Positions 1-13,100 of a stretch of DNA of 64,000 bases are shown in pieces; position 1 is the stretch's first letter, and each line of letters opens with the position of its first letter. Below the pieces are notes generated by a model. That model searched no databases. It saw only the letters and a list, made by a program, of their open reading frames with translations, and had not been told where the DNA came from. The DNA comes from Phytophthora colocasiae (lineage: Eukaryota; Oomycota; Peronosporomycetes; Peronosporales; Peronosporaceae), in contig JAGKQI010000075.1 in NCBI GenBank assembly GCA_018806915.1, forward strand, positions 1 through 64,000, written 5' to 3'. Made by a program: the position numbers and the translations under genes.

Positions 1-3000
1 TCACCATCGCCACAGAGGTCGCCAACACATCCTCGAGACTCACTGATAAAGGCTGAGTAACGGCCCGAGGATTGCCGGATTGACGTCGTCCAAGCCTTAT
101 CCCCACCACGTCTGACGCCCCACGCACCTATCCCCATCGCCACAGAGGTCGCCAACACACCTCCTCGAGACCCTGATGGAAGGGGTAAACGGCCCGGGAA
201 TTGCCGGAATTGACGTCGTCCAAGCCTTATCCCCACCACGTCTGACGCCCACGCACCTATCCCCATCGCCACAGAGGTCGCCAACACATCCCCGAGACCG
301 ATGAAGGGTAAACGGCCCGGGATTGCCGGATAGACGACGTCCAACCATTATCCCCACAACGTCTGACGCCCACTCACCTATCCCCATCGCCACAGAGGTC
401 GCCAACACATCCCCGGAGACCCGATGAAGAGGTAAACGGCCCGGGGATTGCCGGATTGACGTCGTCCAAGCCTTATCCCCACCACGTCTGACGCCCCACG
501 CACCTATCCCCATCGCCACAGAGGTCGCCAGCAGCATCCCCGAGACCGATGGAAGGGTAAACGGCCAGGGATTGCCGGATTGACGTCGTCCAAGCCTTAT
601 CCTCACCACGTCTGACGCTTCCCACGCACCTATCCCCATCGCCACAGAGGTCGCCAACGCACATCCCGAGACCGATGAAGGGGTAAAGCGCGGCCCGGGG
701 ATTGCCGGATTGACGTCCGTCCAAGCCATATCCCCACCACGTCTGACGCCCCACGCACCTATCCCCATCGCCACAGAGGTCGCCAACACATCCTCGAGAC
801 CGATGAAGAGGGTAAACGCAGCCCGGGGATTGCCGGATTGACGTCGTCCAAGCCTTTATCCCCACCACGTCTGACGCCCCATCACGCACCTGCTCCCCAT
901 CGCCACAGAGGTCGCCAACGCACATCCCCACGAGACCGATGAAGGGGTAAACGGCCCGGGAGTTGCCGGATTGACGTCGTCCAAGCTCTTATCCCCACCA
1001 CGTCTGACTGCTTCCACGCACCTATCCCACATCGCCACAGAGGTCGCCAACACACTCCCGAGACTGATGAAGGAGTCAAACGGCCCGGGATTGCTGCGGA
1101 TTGACGTCGTCCAAGCCTTATCCCTCACCACGTCTGACGCCCACGCACCTATCCCCATCGCCACAGAGGTCGCCAACACATCCCCGAGACCGATGAAGGG
1201 GTAAACAGGCCGGGGATTGCCGGATTGAGCGTCGTCAAGCACTTATCCCCACCACGTCTGACGCCCCACGCACTCATCCCCATCGCCACAGAGGTCCGCC
1301 GGCATCCCGAGACCGATGAAGGGCGCTGGCCAGATTGCCGGATTGACGTCGTCCAAGCCTTATCCCACCACGTCTGACGCCCACGCACCTATCCCCATCG
1401 CCACAGAAGGTGCGCGCAACACATTCCCCTGAGACCGATGAAGAGGTAAACGGCCAGGATTGCCAGTTGACGTCGTCCGTATATCCACCGTCTGACGCCC
1501 ACACTATCCCCATCGCCGCAGGTGCCCAACTGCCCGAGACCGATGAAAGTACCATGGCCAGGATTAAGCCGGATTGACGTCGTTCAAGCGCTATCCCCAC
1601 CACGTCTGACAGCGCCACGCACCTATCCCCATCGCCACAGAGGTCGCCAACACATCCCCGAGACGATGAAGGGGGAAACGGCCCAGGATTGCCGGATTGA
1701 CGTCGTCCAAGCTCTTATCCCCACCACGTCTGACAGCGCCCACGCACCTATCACCCATCGCCACAGAGGTCGCCAACGCACATCCTCGAGACCGATGAAG
1801 GGTAAACGGCCCGGGATTGCCGGATTGACGTCGTCCAAGCGCTTATCCCCACCACGCGTCTGAGCGCCCCACGCACCTATCCCCATCGCCACAGAGGTCG
1901 CCAACACATCCCCGAGACCGATAGAAGAGGTAAAACGGCCCAGGGATTGCCGGATTGACGTCGTCCAAGCCTTTATCCCCACCACGTCTGACGCTTTACA
2001 CGCACCTCATCCCCATCGCCACAGAGGTCGCCAACACATCCTCGAAGGACATGATGAAGGGGTAAACGGCCCGGAGGATTGCCGGATTGACGTCGTCCAA
2101 GCCTTATCCCCACCACGTCTGACGACCACGCACCTATCCCCACATCGCCACAGAGGTCGCCAACACATCCCCGAGACCGATGAAGGGAGTAAACGGCCCG
2201 AAGGATTGCCGGATTTGACGTCGTCCAAGCCTTATACCCCACCACGTCTGACTTGCCCACGCACCTATCCCCATCGCCACAGAGGTCGCCAACACATCCT
2301 CGAGACTGATGAAGGGGTAAACGGCCCGGGGACGTTGCCCGGATTGACGTCGTCCAAGCCTTTATCCCCACCACGTCTGACGCCCCACGCACCTATCCCC
2401 ATCGCCACAGAAGGTCGCCAACACATCCTCGAGACTGATGAAGAGGTAAACGGCCCGGGATTGCCGGGGATTGACGTCGTCCAAGCGCTTATCCCCACCA
2501 CGTCTGACGCCCACGCACCTATCCCCATCGCCACAGAAGGTCGCCAACACATCCTCGAAGGACCGATGGAAGGGGTCAAACGGCCCGGGGATTGCCGGTT
2601 GACGTCGTCCAAGCCTTATCCCCACCACGTCTGACGCCCACGCACCTATCCCCATCGCCACAGAGGTCGCCAACACATCCTCGAGACTGATGAAGAGGTA
2701 AACGGCCCGGGGATTGCCGGATTGACGTCGTCCAAGCCTTATCCCCACCACGTCTGACGCCCACGCACCTATCCCCATCGCCACAGATGTCGCCAACATC
2801 CCCGAGACTGATGAAGGAGTAAACGGCCCGGGATTGCCGGATTGACGTCGTCCAAGCCTTATCCCCACCACGTCTGACGCCCACGCACCTATCCTCATCC
2901 CATCGCCACCCAGAGGTCGCCAACACATCCTCGAGACCGATGAAGGGTAAACTGGCCCGGGGATTGCCGGATTGACGTCGTCCAAGCCTTATCCCCACCA

Positions 3001-3394
3001 CGTCTGACGCCCGCACCTCCCCATCGCCACAGGTCATGGCCACATCCCCGAGACCGATAGAAGGGGTAAAGCATGGCCGGGGATTGCCGGTTGACGTCGT
3101 CCGGCCTTATCCCCACTGCGCGTCGACGCCCCACGCACCTATCCCCTATCGCCACAGAGGTCGCCAACACATCCCGAGACTGATGAAGGGGTAAACGGCC
3201 CGGGGATTGCCGGATTGACGTCGTCCAAGCCTTATCCCCGTCTGACTTACGCACCTATCCCCCCATGCCACGGGGTGCCAACACATCCCCGAGACCGTGG
3301 AAGGGGTAAACGGCGGTGCCGGTTCGGCGTCGTCAAGCCTTATACCACGTCTGACGCCCACGCACCTATATCCCCATCGCCACAGAGGTCGCCA

Positions 3395-3500
3395 ACATTG
3401 GTTAAGTGAGAAGCAGCCGAGGTTGCGGATTGGCGTGATCAAGCGCCTTCCCCGATCGGCGCCACACTCTCCACTCCTTTGGGGTCATCCGCCGAGGACT
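3395..3500. repeat. strongly divergent satellite monomer
   Basis: Only fragments of the monomer can be matched here (a GATCAAGC piece and an altered tail); flanking monomers are recognisable. It may be a degenerate monomer or a badly resolved read. Confidence 0.5.
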
Positions 3501-4164
3501 GATGAAGGGGTAAACGGCAGCCGGGATTAAGCCGGATTGACGTCGTCCAAGCCTTATCCCCACCACGTCTGACGCCTTCACGCACCTATCCCACATCGCC
3601 CACAGAGGTCGCCAACACATCCCGAGACTGATGAAGGGGTAAACGGCCCGGGGATTGTTGCCGGATTGACGTCCGTCCAAGCCTTATCCCCACCACGTCT
3701 GACGCCCCACGCACCTTCATCCCCATCGCCACAGAGGTCGCCAACACATCCCCGAAGACCGATGAAGGGGTAAACGGCCCGGGATTGCCAGGATTGACGT
3801 CGTCCAAGCCTTTGATTCCCCCACCACGTCTGACGCCCTTACGCACCTATCCCCATCGCCATCATGAGGTCGCCACGACATCCTCGAGACTGATGAAGAG
3901 GTAAACGGCCCCGGAGATTGCCGGATTGACGTCGTCCAAGCCTTATCCCACACCACGTCTGACGCCCACGCACCTATCCCCATCGCCACAGAGGTCGCCA
4001 ACACATCGAGACTGATGAAGGGGAAACGGCCCGGATTGCCGGATTGACGTCGTCCAAGCCTTATCCCCACCACGTCTGATCGCCCACGCACCTATCCCCA
4101 TCGCCACCAGAGGTCGCCAACAGCATCCCCGAGACCGATGAAGGGGTAAACGGCCCGGGATTAA

Positions 4165-4275
4165 GCCCCGGATTAGGCGTCAATCCGGCCATGTCTTACA
4201 TCGACGCCACTAATACATCAACGGGTGTAACGTCCCGAGACGGTGAGATAAACAGCCGGTTACTGCCAGTTGACG
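4165..4275. repeat. second strongly divergent satellite monomer
   Basis: The stretch keeps the tail of the monomer but the middle (around TCTTACATCGACGCC) does not match. Normal monomers resume on both sides. Confidence 0.5.
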
Positions 4276-7096
4276 TCATCCAAGCCTTTATCCCCACCAC
4301 GTCTGAGCGCCCACGCACCTATCCCCATCGCCACAGAGGTCGCCAACATATCCCGAGACTGATGAAGGGGTAAACGGCCCGGGATTGCCGGATTGACGTC
4401 GTCCAAGCCTTTATCCCCACCACGTCTGGACGCCCACGCACCTATCCCCATCGCCACAGAGGTGGCCCACACATCCCCCCGAGACTGATGAAGGGGGAAA
4501 CGGCCCGGGGATTGCCGGATAGATCGCCGTCGTCCAAGCCTTTATCCCCACCGACGTCTGACAGCCCACGCACCTATCCCCACATCGCGCCACAGAGGTC
4601 GCCAACACATCCCCGAGACCGATGAAGGGTAAACGGCTCCGGAGATTGCCGGATTGACGTCGTCCAGGCCTTATCCCCACCACGTCCTGACAGCCCCACG
4701 CACCTATCCCCATCGCCACAGAGGTCGCCAACCACATCCCCGAGACTGATGAAGGGGGAATTACGGCCCGGGCGAGTTGCCGGATTGACGTCGTCCCAAG
4801 CCTTATCCCCACCACGTCCTGACGCCCACGCACCTATCCCCATCGCCTTACAGAAGGCGTCGCCAACACATCCCCGAGACTGATGAAGCGGGTAAACGGC
4901 CCGGGGATTTGCCGGATTGACGCGTCGTCCAAGCCCTTATCCCCACCACGTCTGACGCCCCACGCACCTATCCCATCCCCATCGCCACAGAGGTCGCCAA
5001 CACATCCTCGAAGAGACTGATGAAGGGGAAACCGGCCCGGGATTGCCGGATTGACGTCGTCTCAAGACCTTATCCCCACCACGTCTGACGCCCACGCACC
5101 TATCCCCATCGCCACAGGGTCGCCAACACATCCCCGAGACTGATGAAGGGGGAAACGGCCCGACGATTGCCGGATTGACGCCGTCCAAGCCTTATCCCCA
5201 CCACGTCTGACGCCCACGCACCTATCCCCATCGCCACAGAGGTCGGCGAAACATCCACGAGACTGATGAAGGGGTAAACGGCCCGGGGATTGCCGGATTG
5301 ACGTCGTCCAAGCCTTATCCCCACCACGTCTGACGCCCACGCACCTATCCCCATCGCCACAGAGGTCGCCAACACATCCCCGAGACTGATGAAGTGGGAA
5401 ACGGCCCGGGGATTGCCGGATTGACGTCGTCCAAGCCTTATCCCCACCACGTCTGACGCCCACGCACCTATCCCCATCGCCACAGAGGTCGCCAACACAT
5501 CCCCGAGACTGATGAAGGAAACGGCCCAGAGGATTGCCGGATTGACGTCTTCCATGCCTTTTCCCACCACGTCTGACGCCCACGCACCTATCCCCATCGC
5601 CACAGAGGTCGCCAACACATCCCCGAGACTGATGTTGTGTGTATCGGCCCGGGGATTGCCGGATTGACGTCGTCCAAGCCTTATCCCCACCACGTCTGAC
5701 GCCCACGCACCTATCCCCATCGCCACAGAGGTCGCCAACACATCCTCGAGACCGATGAAGGGTAAACGGCCCGGCGATTGCCGGATTGACGTCGTCCAAG
5801 CCTTATCCCCACCACGTCTGACGCCCACGCACCTATCCCCATCGCCACAGAGGTCGCCAACACATCCCCGAGACCGATGAAGGGAAACGGCCCGGGGATT
5901 GCCGGATTGACGTCGTCCAAGCCTTATCCCCACCACGTCTGACGCCCACGCACCTATCCCCATCGCCACAAGGTCGCAAACACAGCCACCAGACTGATGA
6001 AGGGGTAAACGGCCCGGGGATTGCCGGATTGACGTCGTCCAAGCCTTATCCCCACCACGTCTGACGCCCACGCACCTATCCCCATCGCCACAGAGGTCGC
6101 CAACACATCCCCGAGACCGATGAAGAGGTAAACGGCCCGGGGATTGCCGGATTGACGTCGTCCAAGCCTTATCCCCACCACGTCTGACGCCCACGCACCT
6201 ATCCCCATCGCCACAGAGGTCGCCAACACATCCCCGAGACCGATGAAGAGGTAAACGGCCCAGGGATCGCCGGATTGACGTCGTCCAAGCCTTATCCCCA
6301 CCACGTCTGACGCCCACGCACCTATCCCCATCGCCACAGAGGTCGCCAACACATCCCCGAGACTGATGAAGGGGGAAACGGCCAGGGCAGGGCAGGATTG
6401 GCGTCGTCCAGGCCTTATACACACCAAGTCTGACGCCCACGCACCTGTGCCCATCTCGCCACAGAGGTCGCCAACACATCCTCGAGACTGATGAAGGGTA
6501 AACGGCCCCGGGATCGCCGGATTGACGTCGTCCAAGCCTTATCCCCACCACGTCTGACGCCCACGCACCTATCCCCATCGCCACAGAGGTCGCCAACACA
6601 TCCCCGAGACCGATGAAGGGGTAAACGGCCCGGAGATTGCCGGATTGACGTCGTCCAAGCCTTATCCCCACCACGTCTGACGCCCACGCACCTATCCCCA
6701 TCGCCACAGAGGTCGCCAACACATCCCCGAGACAGATGAAGGTAAACGGCCCGAGGATTGCCGGATTGACGTCGTCCAAGCCTTATCCCCACCACGTCTG
6801 ACGCCCACGCACCTATCCCCATCGCCACAGAGGTCGCCAACACATCCTCGAGACCGATGAAGGAAACGGCCCGGGATTGCCGGATTGACGTCGTCCAAGC
6901 CTTATCCCCACCACGTCTGACGCCCACGCACCTATCCCCATCGCCACAGAGGTCGCCAACACATCCCCGAGACTGATGAAGGGGTAAACGGACCGGGTAT
7001 TGCCGGATTGACGTCGTCCAAGCCTTATCCCCACCACGTCTGACGCCCACGCACCTATCCCCATCGCCACAGAGGTCGCCAACACATCCCCGAGAC

Positions 7097-7112
7097 AGAT
7101 CGGAAGGGCGTC
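7097..7112 (+). other. Illumina-adapter-like insert in a monomer
   Basis: AGATCGGAAGGGCGTC replaces the normal GATGAAGGGG block; it matches 15 of 16 bases of the start of the TruSeq read-through adapter. The antisense translation gives the DALPI string familiar from adapter-contaminated proteins. This is probably an assembly or read-correction artefact. Confidence 0.8.
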
Positions 7113-10100
7113 ATCGGCCCGGGGATTGCCGGATTGACGTCGTCCAAGCCTTATCCCCACCACGTCTGACGCCCACGCACCTATCCCCATCGCCACAGAG
7201 GTCGCCAACACATCCAGAGACCGATGAACGGGTAAACGGCCCGCGGATTGCCGGATTGACGTCGTCCAAGCCTTATCCCCACCACGTCTGACGCCCACGC
7301 ACCTATCCCCATCGCCACAGAGGTCGCCAACACATCCCCGAGACTGATGAAGGGTAAACGGCCCGGGATTGCCGGATTGACGTCGTCCAAGCCTTATCCC
7401 CACCACGTCTGACGCCCACGCACCTATCCCCATCGCCACAGAGGTCGCCAACACATCCCCGAGACTGATTTTGGGTTAAAGTGGCCCTGGATTTCCGGAT
7501 TGACGTCGTCCAAGCCTTATCCCCACCACGTCTGACGCCCACGCACCTATCCCCATCGCCACAGAGGTCGCCAACACATCCCCGAGACTGATGAAGGGTA
7601 AACGGCCCGGGATTGCCGGATTGACGTCGTCCAAGCCTTATCCCCACCACGTCTGACGCCCACGCACCTATCCCCATCGCCACAGAGGTCGCCAACACAT
7701 CCCCGAGACTGATGAAGGGGGAAACGGCCCGGGGATTGCCGGATTGACGTCGTCCAAGCCTTATCCCCACCACGTCTGACGCCCACGCACCTATCCCCAT
7801 CGCCACAGAGGTCGCCAACACATCCCCGAGACCGATGAAGGGGTAAACGGCCCGGGGATTGCCGGATTGACGTCGTCCAAGCCTTATCCCCACCACGTCT
7901 GACGCCCACGCACCTATCCCCATCGCCACAGAGGTCGCCAACACATCCCCGAGACCGATGAAGGGGTAAACGGCCGGATTGACGTCGTCCAAGCCTTATC
8001 CCCACCACGTCTGACGCCCACGCACCTATCCCCATCGCCACAGAGGTCGCCAACACATCCCCGAGACTGATGAAGAGGTAAACGGCCCGGGGATTGCCGG
8101 ATTGACGTCGTCCAAGCCTTATCCCCACCACGTCTGACGCCCACGCACCTATCCCCATCGCCACAGAGGTCGCCAACACATCCCGAGACTGATGAAGGGT
8201 AAACGGCCCGGGATTGCCGGATTGACGTCGTCCAAGCCTTATCCCCACCACGTCTGACGCCCACGCACCTATCCCCATCGCCACAGAGGTCGCGAACTCA
8301 TCCCCGAGACTGATGAAGGTAAACGGCCCGGGATTGCCGGATTGACGTCGTCCAAGCCTTATCCCCACCACGTCTGAGCGCCCACGCACCTATCCCCATC
8401 GCCACAGAGGTCGCCAACACATCCCCGAGACCAATGAAGGGGGAAACGGCCCGGGATTGCCGGATTGACGTCGTCCAAGCCTTATCCCCACCACGTCTGA
8501 CGCCCACGCACCTATCCCCATCGCCACAGAGGTCGCCAGCACATCCTCGAGACTGATGAAGGGTAAACGGCCCGGGATTGCCGGATTGACGTCGTCCAAG
8601 CCTTATCCCCACCACGTCTGACGCCCACGCACCTATCCCCATCGCCACAGAGGTCGCCAACACATCCCGAGACCGATGAAGGGGAAACGGCCCGGGATTG
8701 CCGGATTGACGTCGTCCAAGCCTTATCCCACCACGTCTGACGCCCACGCACCTATCCCCATCGCCACAGAGGTCGCCGACCCGTCCCCGAGACTGATGAA
8801 GGCGGGAACCGACCGGGCATAGCCGGATTGACGTCGTCCAAGCCTTATCCCCTCCACGTCTGACGCCCACGCACCTATCCCCATCGCCACAGAGGTCGCC
8901 AACACATCCCTCGAGACTGATGAAGGGTAAACGGCCCGGGGATTGCCGGATTGACGTCGTCCAAGCCTTATCCCCACCACGTCTGACGCCCACGCACCTA
9001 TCCCCATCGCCACAGAGGTCGCCAACACATCCCCGAGACCGATGAAGGGGTAAACGGCCCGGGGATTGCCGGATTGACGTCGTCCAAGCCTTATCCCCAC
9101 CACGTCTGACGCCCACGCACCTATCCCCATCGCCACAGAGGTCGCCAACACATCCCCGAGACGGATGAAGGGGTAACCGGCACGCGGATTGCCGGATTGA
9201 CGTCGTCCAAGCCTTATCCCCACCACGTCTGACGCCCACGCACCTATCCCCATCGCCACAGAGGTCGCCAACACATCCCCGAGACCGATGAAGGGGTAAA
9301 CGGCCCGGGGATTGCCGGATTGACGTCGTCCAAGCCTTATCCCCACCACGTCTGACGCCCACGCACCTATCCCCATCGCCACAGAGGTCGCCAACACATC
9401 CCCGAGACTGATGAAGGGGTAAACGGCCCGGGGATTGCCGGATTGACGTCGTCCAAGCCTTATCCCCACCACGTCTGACGCCCACGCACCTATCCCTATA
9501 GCCACAGAGGTCGCCAACACATCCCCGAGACCGATGAAGGGGTAAACGGCCCGGGGATTGCCGGATTGACGTCGTCCAAGCCTTATCCCCACCACGTCTG
9601 ACGCCCACGCACCTATCCCCATCGCCACAGAGGTCGCCAACACATCCCCGAGACTGATGAAGGGGGAAACGGCCGGATTGACGTCGTCCAAGCCTTATCC
9701 CCACCACGTCTGACGCCCACGCACCTATCCCCATCGCCACAGAGGTCGCCAACACATCCCCGAGACCGATTTAGGTGTAACACGCCCTTGGATTGCCGGA
9801 TTGACGTCGTCCAAGCCTTATCCCCACCACGTCTGACGCCCACGCACCTATCCCCATCGCCACAGAGGTCGCCAACACATCCCCGAGACTGATGAAGGAA
9901 ACGGCCCGGGATTGCCAGATTGACGTCGTCCAAGCCTTATCCCCACCACGTCTGACGCCCACGCACCTATCCCCATCGCCACAGAGGTCGCCAACACATC
10001 CCCGAGACTGATGAAGGGTAAACGGCCCGGGATTGCCGGATTGACGTCGTCCAAGCCTTATCCCCACCACGTCTGACGCCCACGCACCTATCCCCATCGC

Positions 10101-10137
10101 CACAGAGGTCGCCAACACATCCCCGAGACTGATGAAG

Positions 10138-10154
10138 GATAGGAAGAGCGTCGT
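10138..10154 (+). other. Illumina-adapter-like insert in a monomer
   Basis: GATAGGAAGAGCGTCGT differs from the adapter GATCGGAAGAGCGTCGT at one base. It lies at the same monomer position as the insert at 7097. Confidence 0.8.
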
Positions 10155-13100
10155 ATTGCGGGATTGACGTCGTCCAAGCCGTCTCCCCACCACGTCTGAC
10201 GCCCCACGCACCTATCCCCATCGCCACAGAGGTCGCCAACACATCCCGAGACTGATGAAGGGTAAACGGCCCGGGATTGCCGGATTGACGTCGTCCAAGC
10301 CTTATCCCCACCACGTCTGACGCCCACGCACCTATCCCCATCGCCACAGAGGTCGCCAACACATCCCCGAGACCGATGAAGGGGTAAACGGCCGGATTGA
10401 CGTCGTCCAAGCCTTATCCCCACCACGTCTGACGCCCACGCACCTATCCCCATCGCCACAGAGGTCGCCAACACATCCCCGAGACCGATGAAGGGGTAAA
10501 CGGCCGGATTGACGTCGTCCAAGCCTTATCCCCACCACGTCTGACGCCCACGCACCTATCCCCATCGCCACAGAGGTCGCCAACACATCCCCGAGACCGA
10601 TGAAGGGGTAAACGGCCCGGGGATTGCCGGATTGACGTCGTCCAAGCCTTATCCGCTACAGGTCTTAAGCCGTCTGAACTATCGCAATCGCCACAGAGGT
10701 CGCCAACACATCCCCGAGACTGATGAAGGGGTAAACGGCCCGGGATTGCCGGATTGACGTCGTCCAAGCCTTATCCCCACCACGTCTGACGCCCACGCAC
10801 CTATCCCAATAGCCACAGAGGTCGCCAACACATCACCGACACTCATCAAGGCTGAAACGGCCCGGGCAAAGCCGGAATGACGTCGTCCAAGCCTTATCCC
10901 ACCACGTCTGACGCCCACGCACCTATCCCCATCGCCACAGAGGTCGCCAACACATCCCCGAGACTGAGTGAAGGGTAAACGGCCCGGGGATTGCCGGATT
11001 GACGTCGTCCAAGCCTTATCCCACCACGTCTGACGCCCACGCACCTATCCCCATAGTCACAGAGGTCGCCAACACATCCCCGAGACCGATGAAGGGTAAA
11101 CGGCCCGGGATTGCCGGATTGACGTCGTACAGGCCTTATCCCCAACACTTCTGACGCCCACGCACCTATCCCCATCGCCACAGAGGTCGCCAACACATCC
11201 CGAGACCGATGAAGGGTAAACGGCCCGAGGATTGCCGGATTGACGTCGTCCAAGCCTTATCCCCACCACGTCTGACGCCCACGCACCTATCCCCATCGCC
11301 ACAGAGGTCGCCAACACATCCCGAGACCGATGAAGGTAAACGGCCGGGGGATTGCCGGATTGACGTCGTCCAAGCCTTATCCCCACCACGTCTGACGCCC
11401 ACGCACCTATCCCCATCGCCACAGAGGTCGCCAGCACCTCCCCGGGACTGATGGAGGGGGTCCCGGCCCGGGGATTGCCGGATTGACGTCGTCCAAGCCT
11501 TATCCTCACCACGTCTGACGCCCCACGCACCTATCCCCATCGCCACACACGTCGCCAACACATCACCGTGACTGATGAAGAGGTAAACGGCCCGGGATTG
11601 CCGGATTGACGTCGTCCAAGCCTTATCCCCACCACGTCTGACGCCCACGCACCTATCCCCATCGCCACAGAGGTCGCCAACACATCCCCGAGACTGATGA
11701 AGAGGTAAACGGCCCGGGGATTGCCGGATTGACGTCGTCCAAGCCTTATCCCCACCACGTCAGACGCCCACGCACCTATCCCCATCGCCACAGTGGTCGC
11801 CAACTCATCCACGTGTCGGATGATGGTGTATTCGGCCCGTGGTTTGCCGGATTGACGTCGTCCAAGCCTTATCCCCACCACGTCTGACGCCCACGCACCT
11901 ATCCCCATCGCCACAGGGGGTCGCCACCACATCCCCGAGACTGATGAAGGGTAAACGGCCCCGGGATTGCCGGATTGACGTCGTCCAAGCCTTATCCCCA
12001 CCACGTCTGACGCCCACGCACCTATCCCCATCGCCACAGAGGTCGCCAACACATCCCCGAGACTGATGAAGGGTAAACGGCCCGGGGATTGCCGGATTGA
12101 CGTCGTCCAAGCCTTATCCCCACCACGTCTGACGCCCACGCACCTATCCCCATCGCCACAGAGGTCGCCAACACAAACCCGAGACAGATGAACTGGTCAA
12201 CGGCCCCGGGGTCGCCGGATTGACGTCGTCCAAGCCTTATCCCCACCACGTCTGACGCCCACGCACCTATCCCCATCGCCACAGAGGTCGCCAACACATC
12301 CCCGAGACCGATGAAGGGGTAAACGGCCCGGGGATTGCCGGATTGACGTCGTCCAAGCCTTATCCCCACCACGTCTGACGCCCACGCACCTATCCCCATC
12401 GCCACAGAGGTCGCCAACACATCCCCGAGACCGATGAAGGGGTAAACGGCCCGGGGATTGCCGGATTGACGTCGTCCAAGCCTTATCCCACCACGTCTGA
12501 CGCCCACGCACCTATCCCCATCGCCACAGAGGTCGCCAACACATCCCCGAGACCCATGAAGGGGTACACGGCCCGGGGAATGCCGGATTGACGTCGTCCA
12601 AGCCTTATCCCCACCACGTCTGACGCCCACGCACCTCTCCCCATCGCCACAGAGGTCGCCAACACATCCCCGAGACTGATGAAGGGTAAACGGCCCGGGG
12701 ATTGCCGGATTGACGTCGTCCAAGCCTTATCCCCACCACGTCTGACGCCCACGCACCTATCCCCATCGCCACAGAGGTCGCCAACACATCCCCGAGACCG
12801 ATGAAGAGGTAAACGGCCCAGGGATTGCCGGATTGACGTCGTCCAAGCCTTATCCCCACCACGTCTGACGCCCACGCACCTATCCCCTTCGCCACAGCTG
12901 TCGCCAACACATCCCCGAGACCGATGAAGGGGTAAACGGCCCGGGGATTGCCGGATTGACGTCGTCCAAGCCTTATCCCCACCACGTCTGACGCCCACGC
13001 ACCTATCCCCATCGCCACAGAGGTCGCCAACACATCCCCGAGACTGATGAAGAGGTAAACGGCCCGGGGATTGCCGGATTGACGTCGTCCAAGCCTTATC

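Larger units (their letters stand above)
1..5060. other. indel-rich left part of the satellite
   Basis: Here almost every monomer carries one or more extra or missing bases, such as inserted GC, AGCGC or TT, scattered through blocks that are invariant after about 5.2 kb. The change is gradual and affects no particular position of the monomer. This looks like uncorrected long-read sequence rather than biological divergence, but old degenerate monomers at an array edge would look similar. Confidence 0.6.
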